In this document: in pieces, positions 46,388 to 55,428 of the stretch | Layout: each line of letters opens with the position of its first letter | Numbering within the stretch: the stretch's first letter is position 1 | Assembly: GCF_018063565.1 (NCBI RefSeq) | Contig: NZ_JAGPBB010000003.1 | Coordinates: 46,160 to 110,159 of the forward strand | Reading direction: 5' to 3' | DNA from: Rhodoferax sp. | Lineage (GTDB): Bacteria; Pseudomonadota; Gammaproteobacteria; Burkholderiales; Burkholderiaceae_C | Length of the DNA: 64,000 nucleotides | Notes under the pieces: generated by a model | Told to the model about the DNA's origin: nothing | What the model saw: the letters and a program-made list of their open reading frames with translations, nothing else | Database searches by the model: none | Made by a program: the position numbers and the translations under genes

Positions 46388-47758
46388 ATGAGCGACCAAA
46401 CCAAATACTTATTGTCCGAAGGCCAGATGCCCAAAGCCTGGTACAACCTGCAGGCCGACTTTCCCAAGCCACTACCCACGGTGCTGCACCCCGGCACGAT
46501 GCAACCGGTGGGGCCGGACGACCTGGCGCCGCTGTTTCCCATGGCGCTCATCATGCAAGAGGTGACGACCGAGCGCGAGGTCGAGATCCCAGAGCCGGTA
46601 CGCGATGTCTACCGCCTGTGGCGCCCGGCGCCCATGTACCGGGCGCATCGGCTGGAAAAAATCCTCGGTACCCCCGCCAAGATCTTTTACAAATACGAAG
46701 GTGTCAGCCCGGCCGGCAGCCACAAACCCAATACGGCGGTGGCGCAGGCGTTTTTTAACAAAGTGGCGGGTGTGAAACGCCTGGTGACCGAAACCGGCGC
46801 GGGCCAGTGGGGCACCTCGCTGGCGTTTGCGGGGCAGTTGTACGGCATGGAAGTCGAGGTGTTTCAAGTGCGCGTGTCGTACGACCAGAAGCCGTATCGG
46901 CGTGCCATGATGGAAACCTATGGCGCACGCTGTGTGGCGTCACCGTCGATGGAAACCGCCTACGGCCGCTCGGTGCTGGCCAAGCGGCCCGACCACCCGG
47001 GCAGCCTGGGCATTGCGATCTCTGAAGCCGTTGAATTGGCCGTGCAGCGCGAAGACACCAAATACGCGCTGGGCTCGGTGCTCAACCATGTACTGCTGCA
47101 TCAGACCATTATTGGCCTGGAGTCGATGCAGCAGATGGAAATGGCCGACACCTGGCCCGATGTGGTGGTGGGCTGCACCGGTGGTGGCTCCAACTTTGCC
47201 GGCATTGCCTTCCCGTTCATTGGCCATGGGCTGCGCGGTGGCCCCAAGCCACGCATCGTGGCGGTGGAGCCGGCGGCCTGCCCGTCGATGACCCGCGGCA
47301 AATACGCTTACGACTTTGGCGATACGGCCAAGATGACCCCGCTGACAAAAATGCACACGCTGGGCAGCCAGTTCACCCCGCCGGGATTTCACGCCGGTGG
47401 CTTGCGCTACCACGGCATGGCGCCGATGGTGTCGCACTGCAAGGAACTCGGCTTGCTTGAAGCCGTGTCGTACCACCAGGTGGAGTGTTTTGAGGCCGGT
47501 GTGATGTTTGCGCGCGCCGAAGGCATCGTGCCGGCGCCTGAAGCCAACCATGCGGTGAAGGGCGCGATTGCAGAGGCGCTGCGCTGCAAGGCCGAGGGCA
47601 AATCGGAGACGATTCTGTTCAACCTGTGCGGCCACGGCCACCTGGACATGGCAGCCTACCAGAAGTACTTTGCCGGTGAGTTGACGGACGAAAAGTACGA
47701 CGAGAGCGAACTGGCGATGGCACTGGCCGGGCTTCCCAGCGTGCCGGACGGTTTGTGA
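46388..47758 (+). CDS. TrpB2-type tryptophan synthase beta-like PLP enzyme
   Basis: 456 residues, longer than canonical TrpB (about 400) and of the TrpB2 class. It uses PLP to join indole and serine. Features are PAPMYRAHRLEKILGTPAKIFYKYEGVSPAGSHKPNTAVAQAFF (PLP Lys in SHKPNTA), VTETGAGQWGTSLAFAGQLYG, VVVGCTGGGSNFAGIAFPF, HAGGLRYHGMAPMVS and LFNLCGHGHLDMAAYQKYF. No trpA neighbours it, in keeping with TrpB2 acting alone for indole salvage. CAAGGAG precedes the ATG. It is convergent with the nucleoside hydrolase gene. Confidence 0.93.
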   Translation: MSDQTKYLLSEGQMPKAWYNLQADFPKPLPTVLHPGTMQPVGPDDLAPLFPMALIMQEVTTEREVEIPEPVRDVYRLWRPAPMYRAHRLEKILGTPAKIFYKYEGVSPAGSHKPNTAVAQAFFNKVAGVKRLVTETGAGQWGTSLAFAGQLYGMEVEVFQVRVSYDQKPYRRAMMETYGARCVASPSMETAYGRSVLAKRPDHPGSLGIAISEAVELAVQREDTKYALGSVLNHVLLHQTIIGLESMQQMEMADTWPDVVVGCTGGGSNFAGIAFPFIGHGLRGGPKPRIVAVEPAACPSMTRGKYAYDFGDTAKMTPLTKMHTLGSQFTPPGFHAGGLRYHGMAPMVSHCKELGLLEAVSYHQVECFEAGVMFARAEGIVPAPEANHAVKGAIAEALRCKAEGKSETILFNLCGHGHLDMAAYQKYFAGELTDEKYDESELAMALAGLPSVPDGL

Positions 47759-47774
47759 CCGCGCTTGAGCTGCG

Positions 47775-48782
47775 TCAGGCCGTGTCGCTTGACTGACGCA
47801 GCCAGTCGCTGCCTAGGGTGGCAGCAATTTCCGCGAGACAGGCTGGCGCCTGCACATCCATGCAGACCCGCGTGTGAGGAATCTCCTCATGCCAGCCGTG
47901 TTGCGGATAAGTCACCGCCTTGCGTTGCATCATGGTCTGACCCTGCGCCAGGCCGTCAACTGCTACGCGCACCCGGCCACGTTGCAGCGTAAACAGTTCC
48001 GGGTGGGTCAGCACCACAAATGCCAGTACATCGTGCCCATAGCAGCCGACCACCTGGCCGACCAGCGGGTCGTGCTGACCATAAAAGGCACTGTAGAACC
48101 GTACGGCGTGCAGCAAGGTGTCGGCAGCCGGATGCTTGTGCTGCGCCGCGATCTGCTCGAACAACTGTAGCGGCACGATCACCTGGTGCGTCACATCCAG
48201 CCCGACCATGGTCAGCTCCCAGCCGGCGGTGAAGACGATGTCGGCGGCGTGCGGGTCGTTCCAGATATTGGCTTCAGCCACCGGCGACACATTGCCTGAC
48301 TCGATCACCGTGCCGCCCATCAACACCACCTCGCGTACCAATCTGGGTAATTCGGGCTCCAGCTGTAGCGCAGCGGCCAGGTTGCCCAGCGGCCCCACCG
48401 CCACCAGCGTGATCTCGCCCGGCTGCTGGCGCGCCATGTCCACCATGAACTGCGCAGCACTGCGTCGGTCGACCTGCCTGTGACAAGGCTGGCGCTGTGG
48501 CAGATTGCCCAAGCCGTCAGCACCATGAATAAAGTCGGGTGGCGGCTCGGCCGTCTTGACCGAAGGTCGGTTTGCGCCTTGCGCCACCGGGATGTTCCGC
48601 CCCGCCAAGGCACAGAGGTACAACGCATTGATGCTGGCCTGCTCGACCCACACATTGCCAAACGTGGTGGTGATGCCGATCACATCGATGCCGGGGTGCG
48701 CCAGCGCGTAATACAGCGCCATGGCGTCGTCGACGCCGGGATCGGTGTCAAAAATGACTTTGCGTGGGTGTGGATTGGTCAT
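47775..48782 (-). CDS. Nucleoside hydrolase (inosine/uridine-preferring type)
   Basis: 335 residues. It splits ribonucleosides into base and ribose. The Ca2+-binding N-terminal motif is KVIFDTDPGVDDAMALYYAL, followed by GITTTFGNVWVEQASINALYLC, HGADGLGNLP, ITLVAVGPLGNLAAALQLEP, EVVLMGGTVIESGNVSPVAEANIWNDPHAADIVF and, near the C-terminus, GCYGHDVLAFVVL. ATG 48782 is the family start. On the same strand lie a methyltransferase and ribokinase; the divergent BMP importer could supply nucleosides. Confidence 0.93.
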   Translation of the reverse strand: MTNPHPRKVIFDTDPGVDDAMALYYALAHPGIDVIGITTTFGNVWVEQASINALYLCALAGRNIPVAQGANRPSVKTAEPPPDFIHGADGLGNLPQRQPCHRQVDRRSAAQFMVDMARQQPGEITLVAVGPLGNLAAALQLEPELPRLVREVVLMGGTVIESGNVSPVAEANIWNDPHAADIVFTAGWELTMVGLDVTHQVIVPLQLFEQIAAQHKHPAADTLLHAVRFYSAFYGQHDPLVGQVVGCYGHDVLAFVVLTHPELFTLQRGRVRVAVDGLAQGQTMMQRKAVTYPQHGWHEEIPHTRVCMDVQAPACLAEIAATLGSDWLRQSSDTA

Positions 48783-48930
48783 GGGTTTTTGATTTGAGCC
48801 GGCACAGGTCAAGCAAAAAAAGCGGTGCGGGCCGCTGGCAGACTCGCCGGCTGACAAATGTTAGCTGTTTTGGCCGTAACGCTTGTGACTTCGAGCCAGG
48901 CGCGTTGGCTGAGCAGGGTACGCCCCGACG

Positions 48931-49581
48931 TCAAATCTCGTACTCCAGCAGCCAGAAGTTTTGCAACTGTTGATAGCGAATGGTCTTGGCAACCGGCTCA
49001 AGCAGCGCACGCAGTTCGGTCTCGGTCGGAAAGTTTTTCAGCACGCGATGAACCGATCCGTCCTGCAAGCTGCGCTGCTGAAAGGTGTCGCCGTTGGTGT
49101 CAGTCTCGGCAATCGGAAAATCACGCAGTTGCACCTCGTTGTTGTCCAGCAGCAGCACCCGAGCACCGGGCTGCAGCAAGGCGTGCAGTCCGGCCAGAAA
49201 ACGGCCGCGCGCTTGAACCGGCACATGCGAGAACCATAGGCCGGCAAACGCTCCGCCAAAAGACCCCAGCCGGGCGGGCAGTGCATAGGCATCGATATGG
49301 TGAAACGCCACGCCTTCGGTGCCAGGGCGCAAGCGCGCGAAACCCAGCGGCTCGGCGCTCAGGTCGGTGGCGACCAACTGCTTCGCAGCCGGCGCGATGT
49401 GCTGGGTCCAGTAGCCGGTGCCGCAGGCGATTTCAAGCACGGTGCGTCCGCGCAACCGCTCAGGCAGGTGGGTTGTCAGGAAAGCAATGTCCTCGCGCCG
49501 CTCGGGTTTGCTGTAAACCGCATCGTAGTAGGGCGCTCTGGCAGCGTAGTACGCCAACATCTCCACTGAGTTGAGAGACAT
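48931..49581 (-). CDS. Class I SAM-dependent methyltransferase
   Basis: 216 residues with methyltransferase signatures: YYAARAPYYDAVYSKPERRED near the N-terminus, motif I GRTVLEIACGTGYWTQHIAPAAK, VATDLSAEPLGFAR, FAGLWFSHVPVQARGRFLAGL and ARVLLLDNNEV. The substrate is unknown. It lies between ribokinase and the nucleoside hydrolase on the same strand, 57 bases from rbsK and 148 from the hydrolase gene. A link to nucleoside metabolism is possible but not supported by sequence. Confidence 0.85.
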   Translation of the reverse strand: MSLNSVEMLAYYAARAPYYDAVYSKPERREDIAFLTTHLPERLRGRTVLEIACGTGYWTQHIAPAAKQLVATDLSAEPLGFARLRPGTEGVAFHHIDAYALPARLGSFGGAFAGLWFSHVPVQARGRFLAGLHALLQPGARVLLLDNNEVQLRDFPIAETDTNGDTFQQRSLQDGSVHRVLKNFPTETELRALLEPVAKTIRYQQLQNFWLLEYEI

Positions 49582-49638
49582 CACGGTGTGTTGAGCTGAG
49601 TTCGAGGCGCACCATGTGGATGCCGCCGAGACCGAGCT

Positions 49639-50571
49639 TTACCCAAGACCACAGTAGCCACGCAAAACATCGATTGCGTCCTCCGACGGCTCGGGCTGGC
49701 TGGCCAGAAACGCCGCCACTGCACTGGCTGACGGTATGCTGGACTGCGCACCTGCCAGGGTGCACGCCAGCGCACCAGCGGCGCTGGCCTGAAGCATGGC
49801 TTCGGTGATGGTGTCCCCGCGGGAAAGGGCGGCAGTCAACACGCCACAAAAGGTGTCACCCGCACCGGTGGTGTCCACAGCGTCAACCGGGAATGCCGGT
49901 TGCACAAAAAAATTGTTGCCCAGACGCGCGACACAGCCGCGCGCACCCAAAGTGACCACCACACAGGGCACCGCGACCTGTGCCAGATTGGTGATCAAGC
50001 TGACCGGGTAAGGCACCAGCGCGGCGAGCTCACCCTCGTTGACGATCAGAACGTCCACCGATGCCAGCAACTCGATCGGCAAGGCTTCGGCCGGGGCGGC
50101 ATTCAGTACCACCCGAACACCCTGCGCATGGGCCGACTGGGCGTAGGCGATGACCGTGGCCAGCGGAATCTCGAGCTGCATCAACAGGTGGCTGAAACCC
50201 GTCAGGATGGGCAAATGCTCAGCCTGCAGGCACAGATTGGCCCCCGGTGCGACTGTGATCGCGTTCTCGGCACTGTCTGCTACACAAATAAAAGCGCATC
50301 CGGTAGGCTGCTGTTGCGATGGAACCCGATATAGCCTAACACCCGCGGCACTGAGCGAATCCAGCAGCGGGGCGGCAAAGTGGTCATCACCCACGCACAG
50401 CAGCATATGGGTGGTGGCCTGACCGGCCCTGGCGCAGGCTACGGCCTGGTTGGCGCCTTTGCCGCCCGGGTAGGTTGTGAACGTCTGCCCGAGCACAGTC
50501 TCGCCGGGTGTGGGGATGTGGTGAGCGCGCACCACAAAGTCCAGATTGGCAGAGCCAGCAACCAGAATCAT
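49639..50571 (-). CDS. rbsK: Ribokinase
   Basis: 310-residue PfkB-family kinase phosphorylating ribose to ribose-5-phosphate. Motifs are MILVAGSANLDFVVRAHHIPTPGETVLG, TTYPGGKGANQAVACARAG and the C-terminal anion hole and catalytic Asp in VDAVDTTGAGDTFCGVL. VVVTLGARGCV is also typical. With the nucleoside hydrolase it would feed ribose from nucleosides into the pentose phosphate pathway. It is divergent from the BMP binding-protein gene. Confidence 0.93.
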   Translation of the reverse strand: MILVAGSANLDFVVRAHHIPTPGETVLGQTFTTYPGGKGANQAVACARAGQATTHMLLCVGDDHFAAPLLDSLSAAGVRLYRVPSQQQPTGCAFICVADSAENAITVAPGANLCLQAEHLPILTGFSHLLMQLEIPLATVIAYAQSAHAQGVRVVLNAAPAEALPIELLASVDVLIVNEGELAALVPYPVSLITNLAQVAVPCVVVTLGARGCVARLGNNFFVQPAFPVDAVDTTGAGDTFCGVLTAALSRGDTITEAMLQASAAGALACTLAGAQSSIPSASAVAAFLASQPEPSEDAIDVLRGYCGLG

Positions 50572-50666
50572 GTCCTGAGCCTCATTAAAAATGACAGACG
50601 GCCATTATGGCGCGCAGGTTTGGGGACCCTGATTCGTGGCATAGTTCACGCTTGAAATTCCATGCA

Positions 50667-50680
50667 GCTCCTGTTGGAGC
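50667..50680 (+). other. Small hairpin in the leader of the BMP operon
   Basis: GCTCC-TGTT-GGAGC followed by GTTTTCTC, 30 bases before the ATG. It is a weak attenuator-like element or chance. Confidence 0.3.
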
Positions 50681-50709
50681 GTTTTCTCAACTATTGAAAG
50701 AGTTTTGCC

Positions 50710-51690
50710 ATGACACTGAAATCCGCTTTCCGTTTGACTGCTTTGGCATTTGCCGTTTTGGGTAGCCAGGCGCTGCTGGCTGAGCCGGCGGTGGTGTTTG
50801 ATATGGGGGGCAAGTTTGACAAGTCGTTTAACGAGGCTGCCTACAACGGCATGGAAAAGTGGAAAAAAGAAACTGGCAAAAAGTACCTGGAGTTCGAGAT
50901 TTCCAATGAGTCACAGCGCGAACAAGCACTGCGTCGCATGGCGGAAAAGGGTGCCAGCCCCATCATCGGCATCGGTTTTGGCCAAGCCTCGGCGATTGAA
51001 AAACTCGCCAAAGAGTTTCCCAAGCTGCAATTTGCCATCATCGACATGGTCGTGAATCAGCCCAACGTGGAGTCGGTGGTGTTCAAGGAGCAGGAGGGCA
51101 GTTTCCTGGTGGGCGCCATGGCGGCCATGGCCAGCAAGACCGGCAAGGTCGGCTTCGTGGGCGGCATGGATATTCCGCTGATTCGCAAGTTTCAGTGCGG
51201 CTACGAGCAAGGCGCCAAGTACGCCAACCCCAAGGCAGAAGTGTTTGCCAACATGACCGGCACCACCGGTGCCGCGTGGAACGACCCGGCACGGGGAGGT
51301 GAACTGGCCAAGGCCCAGTTTGCCAAGGGAGCTGACGTGGTGTTTGCTGCTGCAGGTGGCACCGGCATTGGCGTGTACCAGGCAGCCAAGGACAGCAAGA
51401 AGCTGGCCATCGGTGTTGACAGCAACCAGAACCATCTGCAGAGCGGCACCATGTTGACTTCGATGGTCAAAGGGGTGGACGTGGCGGTGTACAACGCGGC
51501 CAAGGGTCACAAACCCGGTGTGACCGTGCTGGGTCTGAAGGAAAACGGCGTTGGCTACGCGCTCGATAGCCACAATGCTAGTCTGGTGAGTGCCGACATG
51601 AAGAAAAAGGTCGATGCCATGAAGGCTGACATCATCAGTGGCAAGATCAAGGTGGCTGACTATATGGCCGACAACGCCTGCAAGTATTGA
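50710..51690 (+). CDS. BMP/PnrA-like ABC transporter substrate-binding protein
   Basis: 326 residues. A signal peptide (FRLTALAFAVLGSQALLA) is cleaved before EPAVVFDMGG. The family motif is DMGGKFDKSFNEAAYNGMEKW, with GFGQASAIEKLAKEFP, VGGMDIPLIRKFQCGYEQGA and DVVFAAAGGTGIGVYQAAKD. Characterised relatives (PnrA, BmpA-type) bind purine nucleosides; nucleoside binding here is inference strengthened by the adjacent nucleoside hydrolase and ribokinase. No lipobox is present, so it is a free periplasmic protein. A dispersed repeat copy follows the stop. Confidence 0.93.
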   Translation: MTLKSAFRLTALAFAVLGSQALLAEPAVVFDMGGKFDKSFNEAAYNGMEKWKKETGKKYLEFEISNESQREQALRRMAEKGASPIIGIGFGQASAIEKLAKEFPKLQFAIIDMVVNQPNVESVVFKEQEGSFLVGAMAAMASKTGKVGFVGGMDIPLIRKFQCGYEQGAKYANPKAEVFANMTGTTGAAWNDPARGGELAKAQFAKGADVVFAAAGGTGIGVYQAAKDSKKLAIGVDSNQNHLQSGTMLTSMVKGVDVAVYNAAKGHKPGVTVLGLKENGVGYALDSHNASLVSADMKKKVDAMKADIISGKIKVADYMADNACKY

Positions 51691-51698
51691 CTAAATCT

Positions 51699-51742
51699 GT
51701 AGCTTGAAACATAAGCTGGATAAGCGCTGAAGGCCTAAAACA
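51699..51742 (+). repeat. Dispersed repeat copy between the BMP gene and its ATPase gene
   Basis: TGTAGCTTGAAACATAAGC followed by TGGATAAGCGCTGAAGGCCT. It is the best-preserved right end of the family in the window and sits inside the transporter operon. Confidence 0.65.
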
Positions 51743-51802
51743 TGCCTGAAGCGAAGGGAGTCAGTTTGAAGGGCTCATGGATCGTCTCCGTGCGCTGCGC
51801 CC

Positions 51803-53335
51803 ATGCCTGACCCCTCGACGATCGCCGTTCGCATGCGGGCGATTCAAAAGCGATTTGGCGCCGTGGCTGCCAACGCTGATGTCGAGCTGTCTGTGCAGGC
51901 CGGGACGGTGCATGGCATCGTGGGTGAAAACGGTGCTGGCAAAAGTACGCTGATGTCGATCCTGTACGGTTTTTACGAGGCTGACGCAGGGCAGATTGAC
52001 GTGTTTGGCAAACCTGCCCGCATCCGCAATGCGGATGATGCGATTGCCTTGGGCATTGGCATGGTGCACCAACACTTCATGCTGGTTGACACACTCACAG
52101 CGCTTGAGAACGTGATGCTGGGTGCCGAACCGCACTGGCTGTTGTTGCGTGCCGAAAGACAGGTGCGGGACCGGTTGAACACCCTGATGGCCTCCACCGG
52201 CCTGCAGATCGAGCTCGACAAGCGGGTGGCAGACCTGCCGGTGGGTGATCGCCAGCGCCTCGAGATCCTCAAGGCCCTGTACCGTGGTGCCAGGGTCCTG
52301 ATTCTCGATGAACCCACGGCGGTGCTGACCCCTCAGGAAACCACCCAGCTGTTTGGTGTGCTGCGTCGTCTGCGGGAGCAAGGCAGCACCTTGATCCTGA
52401 TCACTCACAAGCTCAAAGAGGTGATGGCTTTGTGTGATGTGGTGACGGTCATGCGTGCTGGTCGCGTGGTGGATGACGTGTCCATTGCGCAGGCCTCCGT
52501 CGAAAGCCTGGCGCAGGCCATGGTGGGTCGCAAGGTGAACATGGGGCGCCTGACCGACACACCGACCCAGGTCGGTGAGGTGTTGCTGCAGGCCAGTGGT
52601 CTGGCGGTTAGTGACAAGCTGGGGGTGCAGCGGCTCAAGGACGTCTCGCTGTGCCTGCGTGCCGGTGAGATAGTGGGGGTGGCGGGTGTGTCGGGCAATG
52701 GGCAAAGTGAGCTGATCGATGTGTTGTCGGGTTTGCTGGTGCCCGATGAGGGTCAGTTGCATCTGCTGGGTCAAGACTTTGCTGGCCTGCGATGGCTGGA
52801 TCCGACGCGGGCACGTCAGCTCGGGCTGGCCCATGTACCCGAAGACCGCCATGCGCGCGCCTTGGTGATGGCGTTTGCTGCCTGGGAATCCGCTGCACTG
52901 GGCTACGATGATTTGCCCAACTACGCCCGCCATGGCTGGATGAAGCACCGTGGCATGCGTGCAGCGACGCTGGCGATGATGCAGCGTTTTGATGTGCGCC
53001 CCGATGATCCGGAGTTGCTCAGCAGCAAGTTTTCCGGGGGGAATCAGCAAAAGTTGGTGCTGGCGCGTGAACTCGGCCGCGCGCCGAGAGTTTTGCTGGT
53101 CGGCCAACCCACCCGGGGCGTGGACATTGGTGCCATCGAGTTCATTTACAGTCAGCTGCGTGCGCTACGGCAGGCGGGCTGCGCCGTGCTGGTGGTGTCA
53201 AGCGAGCTCGATGAAATCCTGGCGCTGTCGGATCGGGTGGTGGTGATGAATCAGGGGCGGGTTGTCGGTGAGCTGCCTATTGCACAGTGCTCAGAATCAG
53301 CCCTGGGGCTGCTGATGACGGGGGGGCAGGCATGA
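51803..53335 (+). CDS. ABC transporter ATP-binding protein (two nucleotide-binding domains)
   Basis: 510 residues with duplicated ABC domains. The first has Walker A GIVGENGAGKSTLMSIL, a signature-like DLPVGDRQRLEILKAL and Walker B VLILDEPTAVLTPQE. The second has GVSGNGQSELIDVLSG in place of a canonical Walker A, signature FSGGNQQKLVLARELG and VLLVGQPTRGVDIGA. The non-canonical second Walker A is normal for sugar and nucleoside importers of this class. The stop overlaps the first permease start (ATGA). Confidence 0.95.
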   Translation: MPDPSTIAVRMRAIQKRFGAVAANADVELSVQAGTVHGIVGENGAGKSTLMSILYGFYEADAGQIDVFGKPARIRNADDAIALGIGMVHQHFMLVDTLTALENVMLGAEPHWLLLRAERQVRDRLNTLMASTGLQIELDKRVADLPVGDRQRLEILKALYRGARVLILDEPTAVLTPQETTQLFGVLRRLREQGSTLILITHKLKEVMALCDVVTVMRAGRVVDDVSIAQASVESLAQAMVGRKVNMGRLTDTPTQVGEVLLQASGLAVSDKLGVQRLKDVSLCLRAGEIVGVAGVSGNGQSELIDVLSGLLVPDEGQLHLLGQDFAGLRWLDPTRARQLGLAHVPEDRHARALVMAFAAWESAALGYDDLPNYARHGWMKHRGMRAATLAMMQRFDVRPDDPELLSSKFSGGNQQKLVLARELGRAPRVLLVGQPTRGVDIGAIEFIYSQLRALRQAGCAVLVVSSELDEILALSDRVVVMNQGRVVGELPIAQCSESALGLLMTGGQA

Positions 53336-54453
53336 ACCGTACGTTGCCACGATGGGCTGATTTGTTGTTGCTGCCGCTGGTCAGCCTGCTGGTGGCGCTG
53401 GCGGTGGCTGGTGGGGTGGTGGCGCTGGTCGGGCAGAACCCGCTGCAGGTGATCGATGTGCTGGTGCAGGGTGCCTTTGGAACGGCCCGGGGCTTGAGCT
53501 ACACCCTCTATTACGCCACCACTTTTGTGTTTACCGGGCTGGCGGTGGCGGTGGCCTTTCATGGTGGTTTGTTCAACATCGGCGGTGAAGGTCAGGCCAT
53601 CATGGGAGGGCTGGGTTCCGGCCTGGCGGCTTTGTGGTGGTCTGCGTTTTTGCCTGCCTGGCTGATGCTGCCATTGATGATGCTGTCGGGTGCCTTTTTT
53701 GGCCTGGCATGGGCCGCCGTGCCGGCCTATCTGCAAGCCTATCGGGGTAGTCATGTGGTGATCACCACCATCATGTTCAACTTCATTGCCAGCAGTGTGC
53801 TGGTGTATCTGTTGGTCAATCATCTGCGACCAGCGGGCAACATGTCGGTTGAAAGTGCCGAGTTTGCCGCGTCGGCCAAGTTGCCCGGAATCCATCACGC
53901 ACTGGCCTGGCTCGGGTTGGATTGGCCCGCGTCACCTCTGAACTTGAGTCTGGTCCTGGCCTTGCTGGCTGCGTTGCTTGTGTATTTCTTCTTGTGGCAT
54001 ACCCGCGCCGGCTATCGTTTGCGAGCGGTGGGTTCCAGTCCGAGTGCGGCCCAATACGCTGGCATTCGGGCACCCCGGCAGGTCCTGGTGGCCATGGCGA
54101 TCTCTGGGGCGCTGGCCGGACTGGTGGGCATGAACGAGATCGCCGGTGTGAGTCATAAGCTGCTGCTCGAGTTCGTCAGTGGCGCCGGCTTTACCGGTAT
54201 CGCGGTGGCCCTGATGGGACGTAACCACCCCTTGGGCATTGTGCTGGCCAGTCTGCTTTTTGGCGCGCTGTTTCAAGGCGGGGCTGAAGTAGCGTTTGAG
54301 GTGCAGGGGTTCAGTCGGGACATGGTGGTGATGCTGCAGGGTTTCATCGTGCTGTTTTCGGGTGCCATGACCTATGTGATTGCACCGCAGTTGGCACGGG
54401 TGCTGGGCTGGTTCAGTCGGGCACCCACTGACTCGGGAGCCCGTCATGGATGA
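53332..54453 (+). CDS. ABC transporter permease, first
   Basis: 373 residues of the BPD_transp_2 permease type with about nine helices. Typical parts are FVFTGLAVAVAFHGGLFNIGGEGQ, HVVITTIMFNFIASSVLVYLL, GYRLRAVGSSPSAAQYAGI and AGFTGIAVALMGRNHPLGIVLASLLFGALFQGG. The ATG at 53332 overlaps the ATPase stop by 4 bases. It pairs with the second permease in the membrane. Confidence 0.94.
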   Translation: MNRTLPRWADLLLLPLVSLLVALAVAGGVVALVGQNPLQVIDVLVQGAFGTARGLSYTLYYATTFVFTGLAVAVAFHGGLFNIGGEGQAIMGGLGSGLAALWWSAFLPAWLMLPLMMLSGAFFGLAWAAVPAYLQAYRGSHVVITTIMFNFIASSVLVYLLVNHLRPAGNMSVESAEFAASAKLPGIHHALAWLGLDWPASPLNLSLVLALLAALLVYFFLWHTRAGYRLRAVGSSPSAAQYAGIRAPRQVLVAMAISGALAGLVGMNEIAGVSHKLLLEFVSGAGFTGIAVALMGRNHPLGIVLASLLFGALFQGGAEVAFEVQGFSRDMVVMLQGFIVLFSGAMTYVIAPQLARVLGWFSRAPTDSGARHG

Positions 54454-55414
54454 GACCTTGCTTGGGGCCATGTTGGCGTCGACGTTGCGGGTGTCGACGC
54501 CGCTGATTTTTTGCGCGCTGGCGGGGATGTTGTCCGAGCGCTCTGGCGTGGTGGATATTGCGCTCGAAGGGAAAATGCTGTTGGCGGCCTTTGCCGCTGG
54601 TGCTTGCGGCGCTGCTTGTGGGTCGACCACCCTGGCGCTGTTGGCCGCCATGGTGGTGGCCGTCAGTATGTCATGGGTGCATGGCCTGGCCTGTGTCAGC
54701 CACCAGGGTGACCAGGTGGTGTCGGGTGTCGCCATCAACATCATTGCAGCGGGCTTGACGGCGGTGCTGGGTGCGGCCTGGTTTTCGCAAGGTGGGCAAA
54801 CCCCCCCAGTGAGTGATGCGGTGCGGATTTCGGCACTTTGGCCGGGTCTGGCCAGCGCCTTGAACAGTGTGCCCTGGATAGGCCGTATTCTGGGAGACGG
54901 CCTGCTGGGGCACAACGCTCTGGTGTACTTGGCACTGCTGCTGGTGCCGCTGCTGTGGTGGGGGGTGTTCAGAACGCGCATTGGCTTGCGCCTGCGCGCG
55001 GTGGGTGAGAACCCGCAGATGGTGGACGCCGCCGGGGTATCGGTGCAGCGGTTGCGCTACCTGGCGCTGACGCTCAACGGTGTTTTGTGTGGCTTGGCGG
55101 GCAGCTACCTGGTGCTGGCCCAAAGCGCCAGCTTTTCACCGAACATGACTGCGGGTCGTGGTTTCATGGCTTTGGCGGCGCTGATCTTTGGTCGCTGGCA
55201 TCCGGTGCGGGCCCTGTGGGCGTGTTTGCTGTTTGGTTTTCTCGATGCGGCGGCCATCCGCTTGCAAGGAGTGCAGTTGCCGGGCCTGGGTGAAGTCCCG
55301 GTGCAGGCGATTCAGGCACTGCCTTATGTGTTGACAGTGGTGTTGCTGGCCGGCTTTATGGGCAGATCGGTGGCACCCAAGGCGCTGGGCATTCCGTACA
55401 GCAAAGAACGCTGA
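54446..55414 (+). CDS. ABC transporter permease, second
   Basis: 322-residue BPD_transp_2 permease. Features are TPLIFCALAGMLSERSGVVDIALEGKMLLAAFAAG, QVVSGVAINIIAAGL, GLRLRAVGENPQMVDAAGVSVQRLRYLAL and GRGFMALAALIFGRWHPVRAL. It overlaps the first permease gene by 8 bases and completes the importer operon. It is convergent with mnmC. Confidence 0.94.
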   Translation: MDETLLGAMLASTLRVSTPLIFCALAGMLSERSGVVDIALEGKMLLAAFAAGACGAACGSTTLALLAAMVVAVSMSWVHGLACVSHQGDQVVSGVAINIIAAGLTAVLGAAWFSQGGQTPPVSDAVRISALWPGLASALNSVPWIGRILGDGLLGHNALVYLALLLVPLLWWGVFRTRIGLRLRAVGENPQMVDAAGVSVQRLRYLALTLNGVLCGLAGSYLVLAQSASFSPNMTAGRGFMALAALIFGRWHPVRALWACLLFGFLDAAAIRLQGVQLPGLGEVPVQAIQALPYVLTVVLLAGFMGRSVAPKALGIPYSKER

Positions 55415-55428
55415 TCGCTCTGGCAAGC

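Noticed and set aside
51761-53107. 448-codon minus-strand open frame opposite the ABC ATPase gene
   Set aside because: His/Gln-rich mirror of an unmistakable double ABC domain.
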